A stretch of DNA of 42,399 bases from positions 1 to 42,399 of the IMG/VR virus record IMGVR_UViG_3300050821_003356; one strand, 5' to 3'. Source of the stretch: a virus. Both the position numbers and the translations under genes were made by a program. The notes under the pieces were generated by a model, which was given only the letters and a program-made list of their open reading frames with translations, had not been told where the DNA came from and made no database searches. This document shows, piece after piece, positions 30,450-37,004 of this stretch. The first letter of the stretch is position 1. Each line of letters opens with the position of its first letter.

Positions 30450-30844
30450 AGGCTATATCCGTCAGGCAGCCGTGGGCGTACTGTCTCTTCCACGGCAAAC
30501 CAGTCGAGAATCGGGACTATGCTTCGCCCTGGTCGCGAGCGGTTGGAACGCGAATATGGGTTCATGCCTCTGCTGGCTGCACGAAGGTAGAGTATGAGGA
30601 TGCTATAGACTGGATACGCCACGTAATCGGTGCCGATTTCATCGTGCCCGCTTTGGCCGATTTGCCGCGTGGAGCAATCATCGGTTCAGCCTTCCTGGAA
30701 GACATCACGACAAAATCTGATTCCCCGTGGTTCTGTGGCCCGTGGGGATTGATTTTGACTAAGCACACGGAGTGTGTTCCAGTCCCAGCCAAAGGAATGC
30801 TGGGACTGTGGGAGTACGTCGAAGGAAGATCGGGCCGTGTGTGA
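30446..30844 (+). CDS. ASCH-domain protein, 132 aa
   Basis: GTG start. MKAISVRQPWAYCLFHGKPVENRDYASPW is the classic ASCH opening (ISVRQPWA...G-K-x-x-ENR). It is followed by RIWVHASAG, a PRGAIIGSAFLEDI strand pair and a W-x-CGPWGLILT segment. ASCH domains are PUA-like barrels that bind or process RNA or nucleotides; some are ribonucleases or amidohydrolases. It ends the recombination operon just before the second operator copy. The specific role is not readable. Confidence 0.85.
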   Translation: MKAISVRQPWAYCLFHGKPVENRDYASPWSRAVGTRIWVHASAGCTKVEYEDAIDWIRHVIGADFIVPALADLPRGAIIGSAFLEDITTKSDSPWFCGPWGLILTKHTECVPVPAKGMLGLWEYVEGRSGRV

Positions 30845-30872
30845 GGGCATGGGGGCGTTGATAAAGTAGCTT

Positions 30873-30888
30873 GTTCCGCTTTCGGAAC
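30873..30888. promoter_or_regulatory. operator candidate, copy 2: GTTCCG-CTTT-CGGAAC
   Basis: Same architecture as 27475-27490: 6-bp arms, central xTTT, then ATTTCACAGATTTTCC, which matches copy 1's following sequence except for a deletion and a few changes. It lies 50 bases before the next operon's first gene, in the only sizeable gap of the early region besides copy 1's. Confidence 0.6.
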
Positions 30889-30938
30889 ATTTCACAGATT
30901 TTCCGCACAGGAGAGCCGGAAGGGAGCAAGGTTAACTT

Positions 30939-31106
30939 ATGAAGCTCAGGCAGATGATAAGCGAGGTGGCGCGGGCCATGAAGGGCAAGCCCGAGCTGGC
31001 CGAGGCGCTCACGGACTTGGCTGACAACGGCTCGGGCGACGACATCTACAGTTTCCTCGGCGCCGTGCGGAAGCTGGCCAAATACGCAGAGGAGGTAAAA
31101 GCATGA
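30939..31106 (+). CDS. small helical protein, 55 aa
   Basis: First gene after operator copy 2. ATG to TGA with an AAGG/AGGGAG Shine-Dalgarno region. Sequence is helical: MISEVARAMKGKPELAEALTDLADNG, then IYSFLGAVRKLAKYAEEVK. It ends in an ATGA overlap. No family recognised. Confidence 0.55.
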   Translation: MKLRQMISEVARAMKGKPELAEALTDLADNGSGDDIYSFLGAVRKLAKYAEEVKA

Positions 31107-31327
31107 TCCCAGACCAAACGAGCAATGCGGGCCCCGACCGCGAAGACAAGCGGGACTGGCGAGATTGGCTGTACGAGGCTGAGGAGGCCTCCGCGCGGGC
31201 GCGGCGTGCCATGACCGCCACCACGGTGCCGGACGCCGCGGGCGAGTTTCGGAACGCCCTGCGATTGCGCCACATCAGCGAGGCCATGGAAGCCTTGCAG
31301 CAGGCTAAGGAGCTATTATGCCGATAG
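31103..31327 (+). CDS. small helical protein, 74 aa
   Basis: ATGA overlap with the previous gene, and it overlaps the next by 10 bases. Polar, charged N-terminus (Asp, Arg, Lys) then a long amphipathic helix (WLYEAEEASARARRAM, then RHISEAMEALQQAKELL). Possibly a partner of the adjacent small genes. No family recognised. Confidence 0.55.
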   Translation: MIPDQTSNAGPDREDKRDWRDWLYEAEEASARARRAMTATTVPDAAGEFRNALRLRHISEAMEALQQAKELLCR

Positions 31328-31584
31328 AGACTGTGGAGCAAATCGTCGAACGGACGGAGCCTGACCCGGTGTCGGATTTGGATCGCGTATTGACCGATCT
31401 GAAAATATGGATGCTCCGTACGTTAGAGCGCAAGGAGTACCGCGGCGAAAGGGATCGCTCTGGGCATCCGCACGGGTACACTGTGTGCACTTGCCCTGAG
31501 TGGGAGTTGCGCCAGAAACTAGATGTGATGCAAATGGCCAAGGATCTCGTCGTTGAGATCGGAAAGAGGCTCCCGTGCCGATGA
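31318..31584 (+). CDS. hypothetical protein, 88 aa
   Basis: ATG within the end of the preceding gene. Acidic helical N-terminus (VEQIVERTEPDPVSDLDRVLTDLKIWML), basic centre with HPHGYTVCTCPEW (one CxC), then a helix. Ends at an ATGA overlap with the next gene. No family recognised. Confidence 0.55.
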   Translation: MPIETVEQIVERTEPDPVSDLDRVLTDLKIWMLRTLERKEYRGERDRSGHPHGYTVCTCPEWELRQKLDVMQMAKDLVVEIGKRLPCR

Positions 31585-31778
31585 TAGACGACGCCGCCAT
31601 GCGCGCGTGGTGTGATTACCACCCAGTTATTTTGGCCGAGCAAGAAGAGGCCTTCGTGGTCCGCGCGATGGCTGCGCAAGCGATCGATGATGGAGATTGC
31701 CTCGGCGAGATGTTGGCGGCCGGATGCAACAAGCACGAATGCCGTGCGGCGTTCAGCGACGGCAAGGTGGTCAACTAG
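31581..31778 (+). CDS. hypothetical protein, 65 aa
   Basis: I place the start at ATG 31581 in an ATGA overlap (the frame is open to a GTG at 31575). Acidic, helical sequence with DYHPVILAEQEEAFVVRAMAAQAI and two later Cys (GCNKHEC). Its stop TAG overlaps the GTG of the next gene. No family recognised. Confidence 0.5.
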   Translation: MIDDAAMRAWCDYHPVILAEQEEAFVVRAMAAQAIDDGDCLGEMLAAGCNKHECRAAFSDGKVVN

Positions 31779-32035
31779 TGGCACTAATTCACCATTACCA
31801 GAGCGCCTTCCCCTATCTGACGCTCTCTCATGTACACACGGACGCCTGTTGCGGAATCGATGAATTGACTGGCAAGCCATCATTCATTTGCAATTATGAA
31901 TTCAACGCCTGCACAACCTGCATGGCAACAGGAGCAAGCAAAGAGGATATGGCGGTGTGCGTTGGTATTCGACGAGAGAACGCGCGGAAGTCCGGCAAGG
32001 ATGAGCGGCGCTATAACGTGAGGGGGTGTTTCTGA
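31778..32035 (+). CDS. cysteine-rich protein, 85 aa
   Basis: GTG start sharing its first base with the previous stop. Cysteines at HTDACCG (about residues 22-23), FICNYEF, ACTTC and AVCVG suggest a compact metal- or disulfide-stabilised fold. The end is basic (RRENARKSGKDERRYNVRG). TGATG overlap with the next gene. No family recognised. Confidence 0.55.
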   Translation: MALIHHYQSAFPYLTLSHVHTDACCGIDELTGKPSFICNYEFNACTTCMATGASKEDMAVCVGIRRENARKSGKDERRYNVRGCF

Positions 32036-32247
32036 TGGCCGATCCAACCCCGCCACCGCTATCCGGCATCGCCCGCCGCAAGCGCAAAGACGCCGGTATC
32101 CCGCGCCGATCCACACTCGACGCCATGTACGACACGTTCGCCGATCTGACTCCAGCACAGCAGCGCGGCGTGCTGGAGATCCTCGGCGTGATCCACCGAC
32201 AGGCCGCGCGCAGCGAACTTACCCAAAAAATCGAAGTCAAGGAGTAA
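32035..32247 (+). CDS. small helical protein, 70 aa
   Basis: Starts at ATG in a TGATG overlap. Pro-rich opening, then SGIARRKRKDAG and a helix pair (TFADLTPAQQRGVLEILGVIHRQAARSEL). The LTPAQQRGVLEIL segment resembles DNA-binding or capping helices but no family is recognised. Confidence 0.55.
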   Translation: MADPTPPPLSGIARRKRKDAGIPRRSTLDAMYDTFADLTPAQQRGVLEILGVIHRQAARSELTQKIEVKE

Positions 32248-32248
32248 C

Positions 32249-32443
32249 ATGCCGAAACTCATATTCCGCGCAGCACTCATCCGCTATGTGGACTTACGAT
32301 ACGACGAAAAGGCCAAAGCTAAGTACGTCAAGATCAACTTTACAGCCTCCTTCGGCGATCAAAGATATCCCGCTGGCGGCCGCTGTCACGATGGGCGGAA
32401 CGCATCAGAAGCGCAAGCCCCGCGCTGGATCGGGCACGGTTAA
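32249..32443 (+). CDS. conserved phage protein, probably frame-altered at its 3' end, 64 aa
   Basis: ATG with a GGAG Shine-Dalgarno. Residues 1-36 (KLIFRAALIRYVDLRYD, AKYVKINFTASFGDQ) match an opening I recall from a family of small phage proteins of unknown role. After about residue 37 the sequence becomes a Gly/Arg/His-rich string unlike a folded protein and stops at 64. A different frame (32286-32445) reads an alternative Ala-rich tail (KDIPLAAAVTMGGTHQKRKP). The gene may be truncated or carry a small indel, or the region may contain a sequence error. Confidence 0.5.
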   Translation: MPKLIFRAALIRYVDLRYDEKAKAKYVKINFTASFGDQRYPAGGRCHDGRNASEAQAPRWIGHG

Positions 32444-32448
32444 CTGAA

Positions 32449-32940
32449 TTGGTCGAAGTGCCTGGGTTCGTGATTCGATCCGCTCCGCGCACCAAGAAAG
32501 GTCACGGCCGGATCATCACGATCCCCAACCGCAAGCCCGCGTGTCGCTGCTGCGGTCACAAGCCAGGGTTCCCGAAGTTGTTGCCGTCCGAAGCGTACGA
32601 GAAGTGGGAAGCCGACGCCATCCGCCAGTGCATGGCGATCAAACCGAAACTGATCGCGGCCGGCGTCGAGCTTCCCATCGTGCATCCCATCGGCATCGAG
32701 GCGGTATTCTACTTATCGCCGACCAAAGAGGGACTTATGCGCCTCGACTGCCCAGACTTATCAAACTTACTCGAAGCGGTAGGCGACATGTTACAGGAGG
32801 CTGGTATCATCAAGAATGATCGACAGATTTCCGACTGGGACGGCAGCCGTAGGTTACTAGGTGAACCACGCGTGGAGATCTACATTACGATACTGGAAAC
32901 GATCCCCATACAGGAGAACTTACTTGCAACAACCGATTGA
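32449..32940 (+). CDS. RusA-family Holliday junction resolvase, 163 aa
   Basis: Resolves recombination or replication junctions. TTG start assumed; the frame is open further upstream with no ATG. RTKKGHGRIITI near the start and LDCPDLSNLLEAVGDMLQEA (about residues 102-121) followed by IIKNDRQISDWDGSRR are the RusA core with three acidic positions. Relative to E. coli RusA the Asp-x-Asp has become Asp-x-Ser and the following active-site Lys is Glu, as in some phage subfamilies. An added CRCCGHKPGF stretch (about 30-40) may bind metal. It overlaps the next gene's start by 17 bases. Confidence 0.85.
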   Translation: MVEVPGFVIRSAPRTKKGHGRIITIPNRKPACRCCGHKPGFPKLLPSEAYEKWEADAIRQCMAIKPKLIAAGVELPIVHPIGIEAVFYLSPTKEGLMRLDCPDLSNLLEAVGDMLQEAGIIKNDRQISDWDGSRRLLGEPRVEIYITILETIPIQENLLATTD

Positions 32941-33190
32941 GCAGCGCATCTTAGACGAGCAGGGATACCTCGTGTTCCCGTCACCTTTCAGGATAGACAT
33001 AGGCAGCCCGGTGCCGGTGGCACTTGCTTACACAGTAGATGGGCCGCGCTTCGCGGAGCCAGGTAGCGCTGTCGTTATTGCTGAGACGGATTGTGCGGAG
33101 TGGTTGGCGCAGCATGCCAGGTACGGCCCCCCGTACGAGGGCGAGCCGTATGAGGGAGTTGTGGCATACTATCGCGTGGTCGCTGAATGA
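32924..33190 (+). CDS. hypothetical protein, 88 aa
   Basis: I choose the TTG at 32924 because an AGGAG Shine-Dalgarno lies seven bases upstream inside the RusA end; a longer frame begins at 32861 but lies fully inside RusA. Beta-rich (YLVFPSPFRIDIGSPVPVALAYTVDG, SAVVIAETDCAEWLA) with a Tyr/Glu/Pro-rich end. Overlaps the next gene by four bases (ATGA). No family recognised. Confidence 0.55.
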   Translation: MQQPIEQRILDEQGYLVFPSPFRIDIGSPVPVALAYTVDGPRFAEPGSAVVIAETDCAEWLAQHARYGPPYEGEPYEGVVAYYRVVAE

Positions 33191-33477
33191 GCAAGAGCAA
33201 CTTACCCGACAGTCGCCTCAAGTGCCTATGTGGACTGTGTAACCTGTGCCGCAGTCGCAAGGCCCGGCGCAGGGTCGCGGAGGGAAAGCGCACTGGCGTG
33301 CCATACGTCGGCCCTCGCACGGGACCGCGGCGGGTGAAAGGCGATGGAGTGATCGAGCACGCGTTGAACAACCACGGCGGATGGGATGCGGTGATATCGC
33401 GGCAACGTCAGGAGGCTATGTTCGTCTGGCTGAACGAGCGTTTCGCGGCGCGGGTCGCGGGGGTGATCGGTGGGTAA
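33187..33477 (+). CDS. zinc-knuckle protein, 96 aa
   Basis: ATG in an ATGA overlap. Four cysteines in the segment LKCLCGLCNLCRSRKARRR (about residues 12-30) with Arg/Lys-rich flanks strongly suggest a zinc- or nucleic-acid-binding element. The rest has GDGVIEHALNNHGG and a helix. Its stop lies inside the start of the cytosine methyltransferase. Possibly a DNA-binding accessory to the neighbouring enzyme, which is inference from position only. Confidence 0.6.
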   Translation: MSKSNLPDSRLKCLCGLCNLCRSRKARRRVAEGKRTGVPYVGPRTGPRRVKGDGVIEHALNNHGGWDAVISRQRQEAMFVWLNERFAARVAGVIGG

Positions 33478-34552
33478 GCCGCTGTGCATCGATCTCTTTT
33501 GCGGGCTCGGGGGTTGGTCGGAAGGCTTCCTCGCGGAAGGTTGGGACGTGGTGGGATTTGACATTGAGCGCCACGTGTACGGCGAACAGCACTACCCCGC
33601 GCAACTCGTAATCCAGGACGTGCTCACATTGAACGGTCGGCAATTCCGCAATGCCGATTGCATTGTAGCTTCCCCACCCTGCCAAGAGTACTCCTACATG
33701 GCGATGCCCTGGAGTCGAGCAAAGCAGATTGCGGCGGCGTTGAGGGGGCACGGCGCGTTTCCAGAAGAGTATGCAGGCTCGCGCACCATCCCTGAACTGA
33801 CGGCCCTATTTGACGCCTGCTTTCGCATACAGCGGGAGGCGTGCGAAGCTGTCGGCCGCTACATCCCGATGGTAGTCGAGAATGTGAAGGGCGCCCAACC
33901 GTGGGTCGGTAGAGCGAACGCGAACTTCGGAAGCTTCTATTTCTGGGGCGACGTGGCCATGGTGGGTGGGCAGGTAGTCGCAGGGCGTCCGCAGTTCGGG
34001 CAGACGGTAAAGGCGGCGCGCCGAACGCGGAAACAGGCCGGCCGGAATTTCCACTTCCCCGAAAAGTACGGCATTCCCTCGCCAAGCTTCCACGGGGCCG
34101 AGCACGAAGAGAGCGTGGCGGCCGCCCTCCAGATCGCAGGCTCGAAGAATAGCGGGGGCTCCTGGTTCGATGTGGCGCACAACACGGAATCAGGCACGGG
34201 ACAGAACCCCGTGAACGGCGCGAAAACGGAAGGCCACGCCAACATCAGAGACGGACACTCGCACACTCGCCACCTGACGAATCAGCGAGAATCGGACGCG
34301 CTGAAAGTTCCCGGTATCAGCTTCAGCGGATATGGAGAGCCGGGATACAAGCCGCAAGGGTTTAACGTGACAGCAGCGCAGCGGTACCGGGGAGAGAACG
34401 GCACCAAACAGGAAGGCAGCGGACCAGAGTGGTTCGATAACGGAATCGCCAAGCATTCCTCCCGTTCCGACTCCCGCAAGGCAGCAAGCGCCCAAATCGC
34501 GAAGATTCCCTTTCCTCTGGCGAGTTACATCGCGCGGGTTTTCAAGCCATGA
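33470..34552 (+). CDS. C5-cytosine DNA methyltransferase, 360 aa
   Basis: Methylates cytosine C5 in a short target. Motif I is D8-LFCGLGG, motif IV is PPCQ at 69-72 with catalytic Cys71, and motif VI is E137-NV. The last 20 residues (AQIAKIPFPLASYIARVF) are motif X. Between about residues 170 and 330 is a target-recognition region rich in Gly/Asn/Ser that differs from usual restriction-type enzymes. No restriction endonuclease lies nearby, so it is an orphan, probably protecting phage DNA from host restriction. GTG start inside the previous gene. Confidence 0.9.
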   Translation: MGKPLCIDLFCGLGGWSEGFLAEGWDVVGFDIERHVYGEQHYPAQLVIQDVLTLNGRQFRNADCIVASPPCQEYSYMAMPWSRAKQIAAALRGHGAFPEEYAGSRTIPELTALFDACFRIQREACEAVGRYIPMVVENVKGAQPWVGRANANFGSFYFWGDVAMVGGQVVAGRPQFGQTVKAARRTRKQAGRNFHFPEKYGIPSPSFHGAEHEESVAAALQIAGSKNSGGSWFDVAHNTESGTGQNPVNGAKTEGHANIRDGHSHTRHLTNQRESDALKVPGISFSGYGEPGYKPQGFNVTAAQRYRGENGTKQEGSGPEWFDNGIAKHSSRSDSRKAASAQIAKIPFPLASYIARVFKP

Positions 34553-34824
34553 CGAACGCCGAGAAAGAGCGAACCTGCGCGCTGGCGAGAGAGGAAGACT
34601 CCGAGGCTAACTTATTCGCTATGTGCCTACTCATGCCAGAGAAGTTCGTCCGTAAGTGGATTAGAGAAAATTGGCCGGACGGATTTGATTTGACCGATGA
34701 CCGTCAACTGAAGAATTTCGCCAAGGCTTTCGCGGTTTCCGATGGCGTAGCGGCATGGAGGCTGGCCGATCTAGGGATAATCGGGAGGCCCGTCAAGCGC
34801 CACGGTCATGGTGATCTGGAGTGA
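34549..34824 (+). CDS. ImmA/IrrE-like C-terminal fragment, 91 aa
   Basis: Overlaps the methyltransferase stop (ATGA). The sequence EDSEANLFAMCLLMPEKFVRKWI, then LKNFAKAFAVSDGVAAWRLADLGI matches the segment that follows the HExxH zinc-protease motif in ImmA/IrrE (DUF955) enzymes: EANxFAxxLLMP and a C-terminal FxVSxxAxxxRL helix. The catalytic HExxH and the preceding half are absent. It may be a decoy, anti-repressor or substrate-binding module rather than a peptidase. Similar short versions occur in other phages to my knowledge. Confidence 0.65.
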   Translation: MTNAEKERTCALAREEDSEANLFAMCLLMPEKFVRKWIRENWPDGFDLTDDRQLKNFAKAFAVSDGVAAWRLADLGIIGRPVKRHGHGDLE

Positions 34825-34967
34825 GCAACGCCGAAAAGGAAGCGATAATCAAGACCGCACGCGCGCTCGACCGCATCGCGATTCCGCTAATCTACGCCGG
34901 CGCCAGCCCGGCAGAGGCGTACCGCGCGGCGCTGAAATCCCTTGATGCCGCGGCGAGAGCGCGGTAA
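34821..34967 (+). CDS. small helical protein, 48 aa
   Basis: GTG start in a GTGA overlap with the previous gene. Helical sequence with two segments (AEKEAIIKTARALDRIAIPLIYAG and SPAEAYRAALKSLDAAARAR). The stop TAA at 34965-34967 is part of a TAAAAT element. No family recognised. Confidence 0.5.
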   Translation: MSNAEKEAIIKTARALDRIAIPLIYAGASPAEAYRAALKSLDAAARAR

Positions 34968-35084
34968 AATGGATGTGCGAGATATTTCGCTCGGGTAGCT
35001 CCTGAGCGCTGCACCGCTCGATGGGGGCGTTTTCCTTGTCCGCCGCCCATCGACGGTGTAAAATCCGCAGAAAGACAAAGGACA
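34968..35084 (+). promoter_or_regulatory. promoters and structured leader of the Hfq-like gene
   Basis: TTGTCC (35036-35041), 17 bases, TAAAAT (35059-35064) is a good promoter about 20 bases before the ATG, with an AAAGGA Shine-Dalgarno. A second TAAAAT (34965-34970) lies upstream. Its transcript would contain a GCTCGGG/CCTGAGC hairpin, a GAGCG/CGCTC hairpin and a longer CGATGGG...CCCATCG pairing (35018-35053 region). The hairpins share bases, so alternative folds are possible. No protein is encoded here. Confidence 0.5.
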
Positions 35085-35411
35085 ATGACTAACTCAACGC
35101 CAGTTAGGCCCCCTCTTATCGCCTCACTAACAACGGCTCCCAAGCCAACACCAGCACCAATCACAACCAAAACGCCTGAACCTGCGGCAGAAAAGCCGAC
35201 TTATTCGGACCCGGACAGGCACGAGCCGGACCGTCATCTCTGGAATGACGCCAAGCACTCAAGGAGAACCACCAGGTTTACTCTCTTGACGGGGCAGGAG
35301 ATTGACGGGGTGGTCTACGAATTCGGACGATTCTCCATCGCCGTCGAGACCGCCCTCGGTCGGCGAGTTGTGATCTTCAAGCACGCACTGATGAGCGCCG
35401 AAATGGTGTAG
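35085..35411 (+). CDS. Hfq/Sm-like RNA chaperone, 108 aa
   Basis: The C-terminal half reads as a divergent Hfq: an N-terminal helix-like HLWNDAKHSRR (51-61), then TLLTGQEIDGVVYEFGRFSIAVETALGRRVVIFKHA (66-101). In Hfq the equivalents are a strand ending in NG, then L-x-G-x-I-x-x-FD-x-F and the (Y/F)KHA Sm2 hallmark; here F98-KHA is intact. The first 45 residues are Pro/Thr-rich and disordered, so its tail is at the N-terminus, unlike E. coli Hfq. Expected to form a ring that binds sRNA or mRNA, host or phage. It has its own promoter and structured leader. Confidence 0.75.
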   Translation: MTNSTPVRPPLIASLTTAPKPTPAPITTKTPEPAAEKPTYSDPDRHEPDRHLWNDAKHSRRTTRFTLLTGQEIDGVVYEFGRFSIAVETALGRRVVIFKHALMSAEMV

Positions 35412-35420
35412 GATTCCACG

Positions 35421-36158
35421 ATGGAATGGTTCCGTTGCTACACTCGCACCCTGGACTCAGCGAAGGTCCAGGGATTACCTTTGGAGCTTTTTAAGGGCTG
35501 GTTCAACCTCTGCTGTCTGGCGCGAGTCCACGACGGCCCCTTGCCGCCATTCAAAGAAATCGCCTTTCGCCTGCGCGTTAGTGAATCCAAAGCTCAGAAC
35601 TTAGTGCTCTCCCTGGAATCCTGCAATCTCATAGATAGGAACGAAGATGGAACGTTTTATATGCACGACTGGAACGAACACCAACGCGTTTCAGATGACG
35701 TTGCGCAGCGTGTCGCGAAACACCGCGAGAAACGAAGAGGTAACGTTACTGAAACGCCCTCAGAGCAGAGAGAGCAGAAACAGAGCAGAGCAGACACAGA
35801 AACCGGCGCTGTCGCGCCGACTGTGCGCGTGCGCGCCGACCGCTTCGCGGAGTTCATTGCTCCGTGGCCGCGCGTTGCAAAGCCCGATCAAGCCGCGCGC
35901 ATGTGGCTCTCGGTAATCGACACCCCGGCGGATGAGGATCTCGCATTTCTCGCGCGCGACAGATACCTGGCTAGCGATGAGGTTGCGCGTGGAGTGGTCG
36001 GCGACCCGGCGAAGTGGTTGCAGGACCAGAAGTCCGCGAAGTGGGGCGGTAAGTGGCCTGCAGCGGTAGCGAGAGCACCGAACGGCAAAGCGAGCACAGG
36101 CGACCGCGTGCTGGCGAAAATGGTGCAACGGATTGCGAACGGAGAAAAACCCCTATGA
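35421..36158 (+). CDS. winged-helix replication initiator-like protein, 245 aa
   Basis: ATG nine bases after the Hfq-like stop. The first 95 residues look like a winged helix: WFNLCCLARVHDGPLPPFKEIAFRLRVSESKAQNLVLSLESCNLIDRNEDGTFYMHDWNEHQ, similar to phage replisome-organiser/DnaD-type N-termini. A basic Gln/Glu/Arg-rich linker follows, then a helical C-terminal half ending KWLQDQKSAKWGGKWP. The next gene is a small helical protein, the usual initiator plus helicase-loader pair. No polymerase or helicase is present, so host replication enzymes would be recruited. Confidence 0.6.
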   Translation: MEWFRCYTRTLDSAKVQGLPLELFKGWFNLCCLARVHDGPLPPFKEIAFRLRVSESKAQNLVLSLESCNLIDRNEDGTFYMHDWNEHQRVSDDVAQRVAKHREKRRGNVTETPSEQREQKQSRADTETGAVAPTVRVRADRFAEFIAPWPRVAKPDQAARMWLSVIDTPADEDLAFLARDRYLASDEVARGVVGDPAKWLQDQKSAKWGGKWPAAVARAPNGKASTGDRVLAKMVQRIANGEKPL

Positions 36159-36643
36159 ATCCGAAACGTGTGCTCGATTTACTCGGGAGATTGGCGATGC
36201 TCAAATACTTCCCGGCGAACAATGAAGCCGTGCTCGAAGGTTTGCTCGATCTCGTAAGCGAGATGTGCAGCAACGAGGTGCAAGTGGAATGGCTGGTCAA
36301 GCGCATGATCAGCGGGCTGTACGCTGAGTGGCCGGGACCGCAAGAGATGCGCGCCGTGTTGTGTTCGCGATTTCGGCCGAAGGATGGCATAAACGCATAC
36401 TCGACCGTCTACCTAGACGGGATCCCGGCGAGTAGAGAAGCAATTCTCGCCATCGGCCCGGGCGACCAAAAGTTACTGCCTCTGCCTGAAGGAAAAGTCG
36501 CGAGTGCCGATGAAAGAATCGAAGCTGGCGTTCACATCTTGGCCAAAGCAAACAAGCTCATGAACAACTTGGGCGGTCCCGCAACTCCTGAGGAGATTCG
36601 CACGGCGCCGCGTTGGTTGCGCCAACTGGAGGGCTACGAATGA
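36155..36643 (+). CDS. possible helicase-loader or replication accessory protein, 162 aa
   Basis: Start at ATG 36155 in an ATGA overlap, although the frame is open further upstream inside the initiator gene. Helical: RVLDLLGRLAMLKYFPANNEAVLEGLLDLVSEMCSN, then WLVKRMISGLYAEWPGPQEMRAVL, the form of small phage loader or inhibitor proteins (Y-E-WPG-P-x-E-MRAVL repeats are seen in such genes). A flexible linker and a helix with KANKLMNNLG follow. Assignment is by position and general form, not by a diagnostic motif. Confidence 0.5.
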   Translation: MNPKRVLDLLGRLAMLKYFPANNEAVLEGLLDLVSEMCSNEVQVEWLVKRMISGLYAEWPGPQEMRAVLCSRFRPKDGINAYSTVYLDGIPASREAILAIGPGDQKLLPLPEGKVASADERIEAGVHILAKANKLMNNLGGPATPEEIRTAPRWLRQLEGYE

Positions 36644-36774
36644 GAACCACCGAAACCTACGAGACGTTCTGCCGGCGATGTCTGGCGCGTTTCGAGCGCC
36701 GGACGCTGGCCGAATCGCTCAAGGCGACCGAGGAGCATGAGCGCGAGTGCGGGAAAGCGAAGGTTGGCGAATGA
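36640..36774 (+). CDS. small zinc-finger-like protein, 44 aa
   Basis: ATG in an ATGA overlap. FCRRCLARFERRTLAESLKATEEHERECGK gives C-x2-C...H-x3-C spacing, a probable C2HC metal site, in a charged helical peptide. It is 44 residues long and easy to miss. Overlaps the next ATG (ATGA). Confidence 0.6.
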   Translation: MRTTETYETFCRRCLARFERRTLAESLKATEEHERECGKAKVGE

Positions 36775-37004
36775 CGCGCGCCGAGTATGTCGCGCTGCAC
36801 GGCTGCGAACCGCATGACGAGGGCTACTGGGGCCCCGGCGGCGTTGACGTTGCCGGCCGGTGGGGCAACAAGGTCCACATGCAGCGCGGCTGCGATTACC
36901 ACGTGTCTGGGGTCGACCACGGAGGCCCGGGCCAAGTGCGGAAGATCTCGCAGGGACGGAAATCGTATCGCGGATACTCCAGCGGATCGGACGGAAAATT
37001 ATGA
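36771..37004 (+). CDS. hypothetical protein, 77 aa
   Basis: ATG in an ATGA overlap. A basic, Gly/Tyr-rich protein (GYWGPGGVDVAGRWGNKVHMQRGCDYHVSGVDHGG) with histidines and cysteines that might bind metal. Ends GRKSYRGYSSGSDGK. No family recognised. Confidence 0.5.
   Translation: MTRAEYVALHGCEPHDEGYWGPGGVDVAGRWGNKVHMQRGCDYHVSGVDHGGPGQVRKISQGRKSYRGYSSGSDGKL

Noticed and set aside
27475-30888. LexA/SOS box interpretation of the two palindromes
   Set aside because: The Bacillus-type box is GAAC...GTTC and the alphaproteobacterial box is a direct repeat; here the arms are GTTC...GAAC, the reverse. They are kept as an unknown operator.
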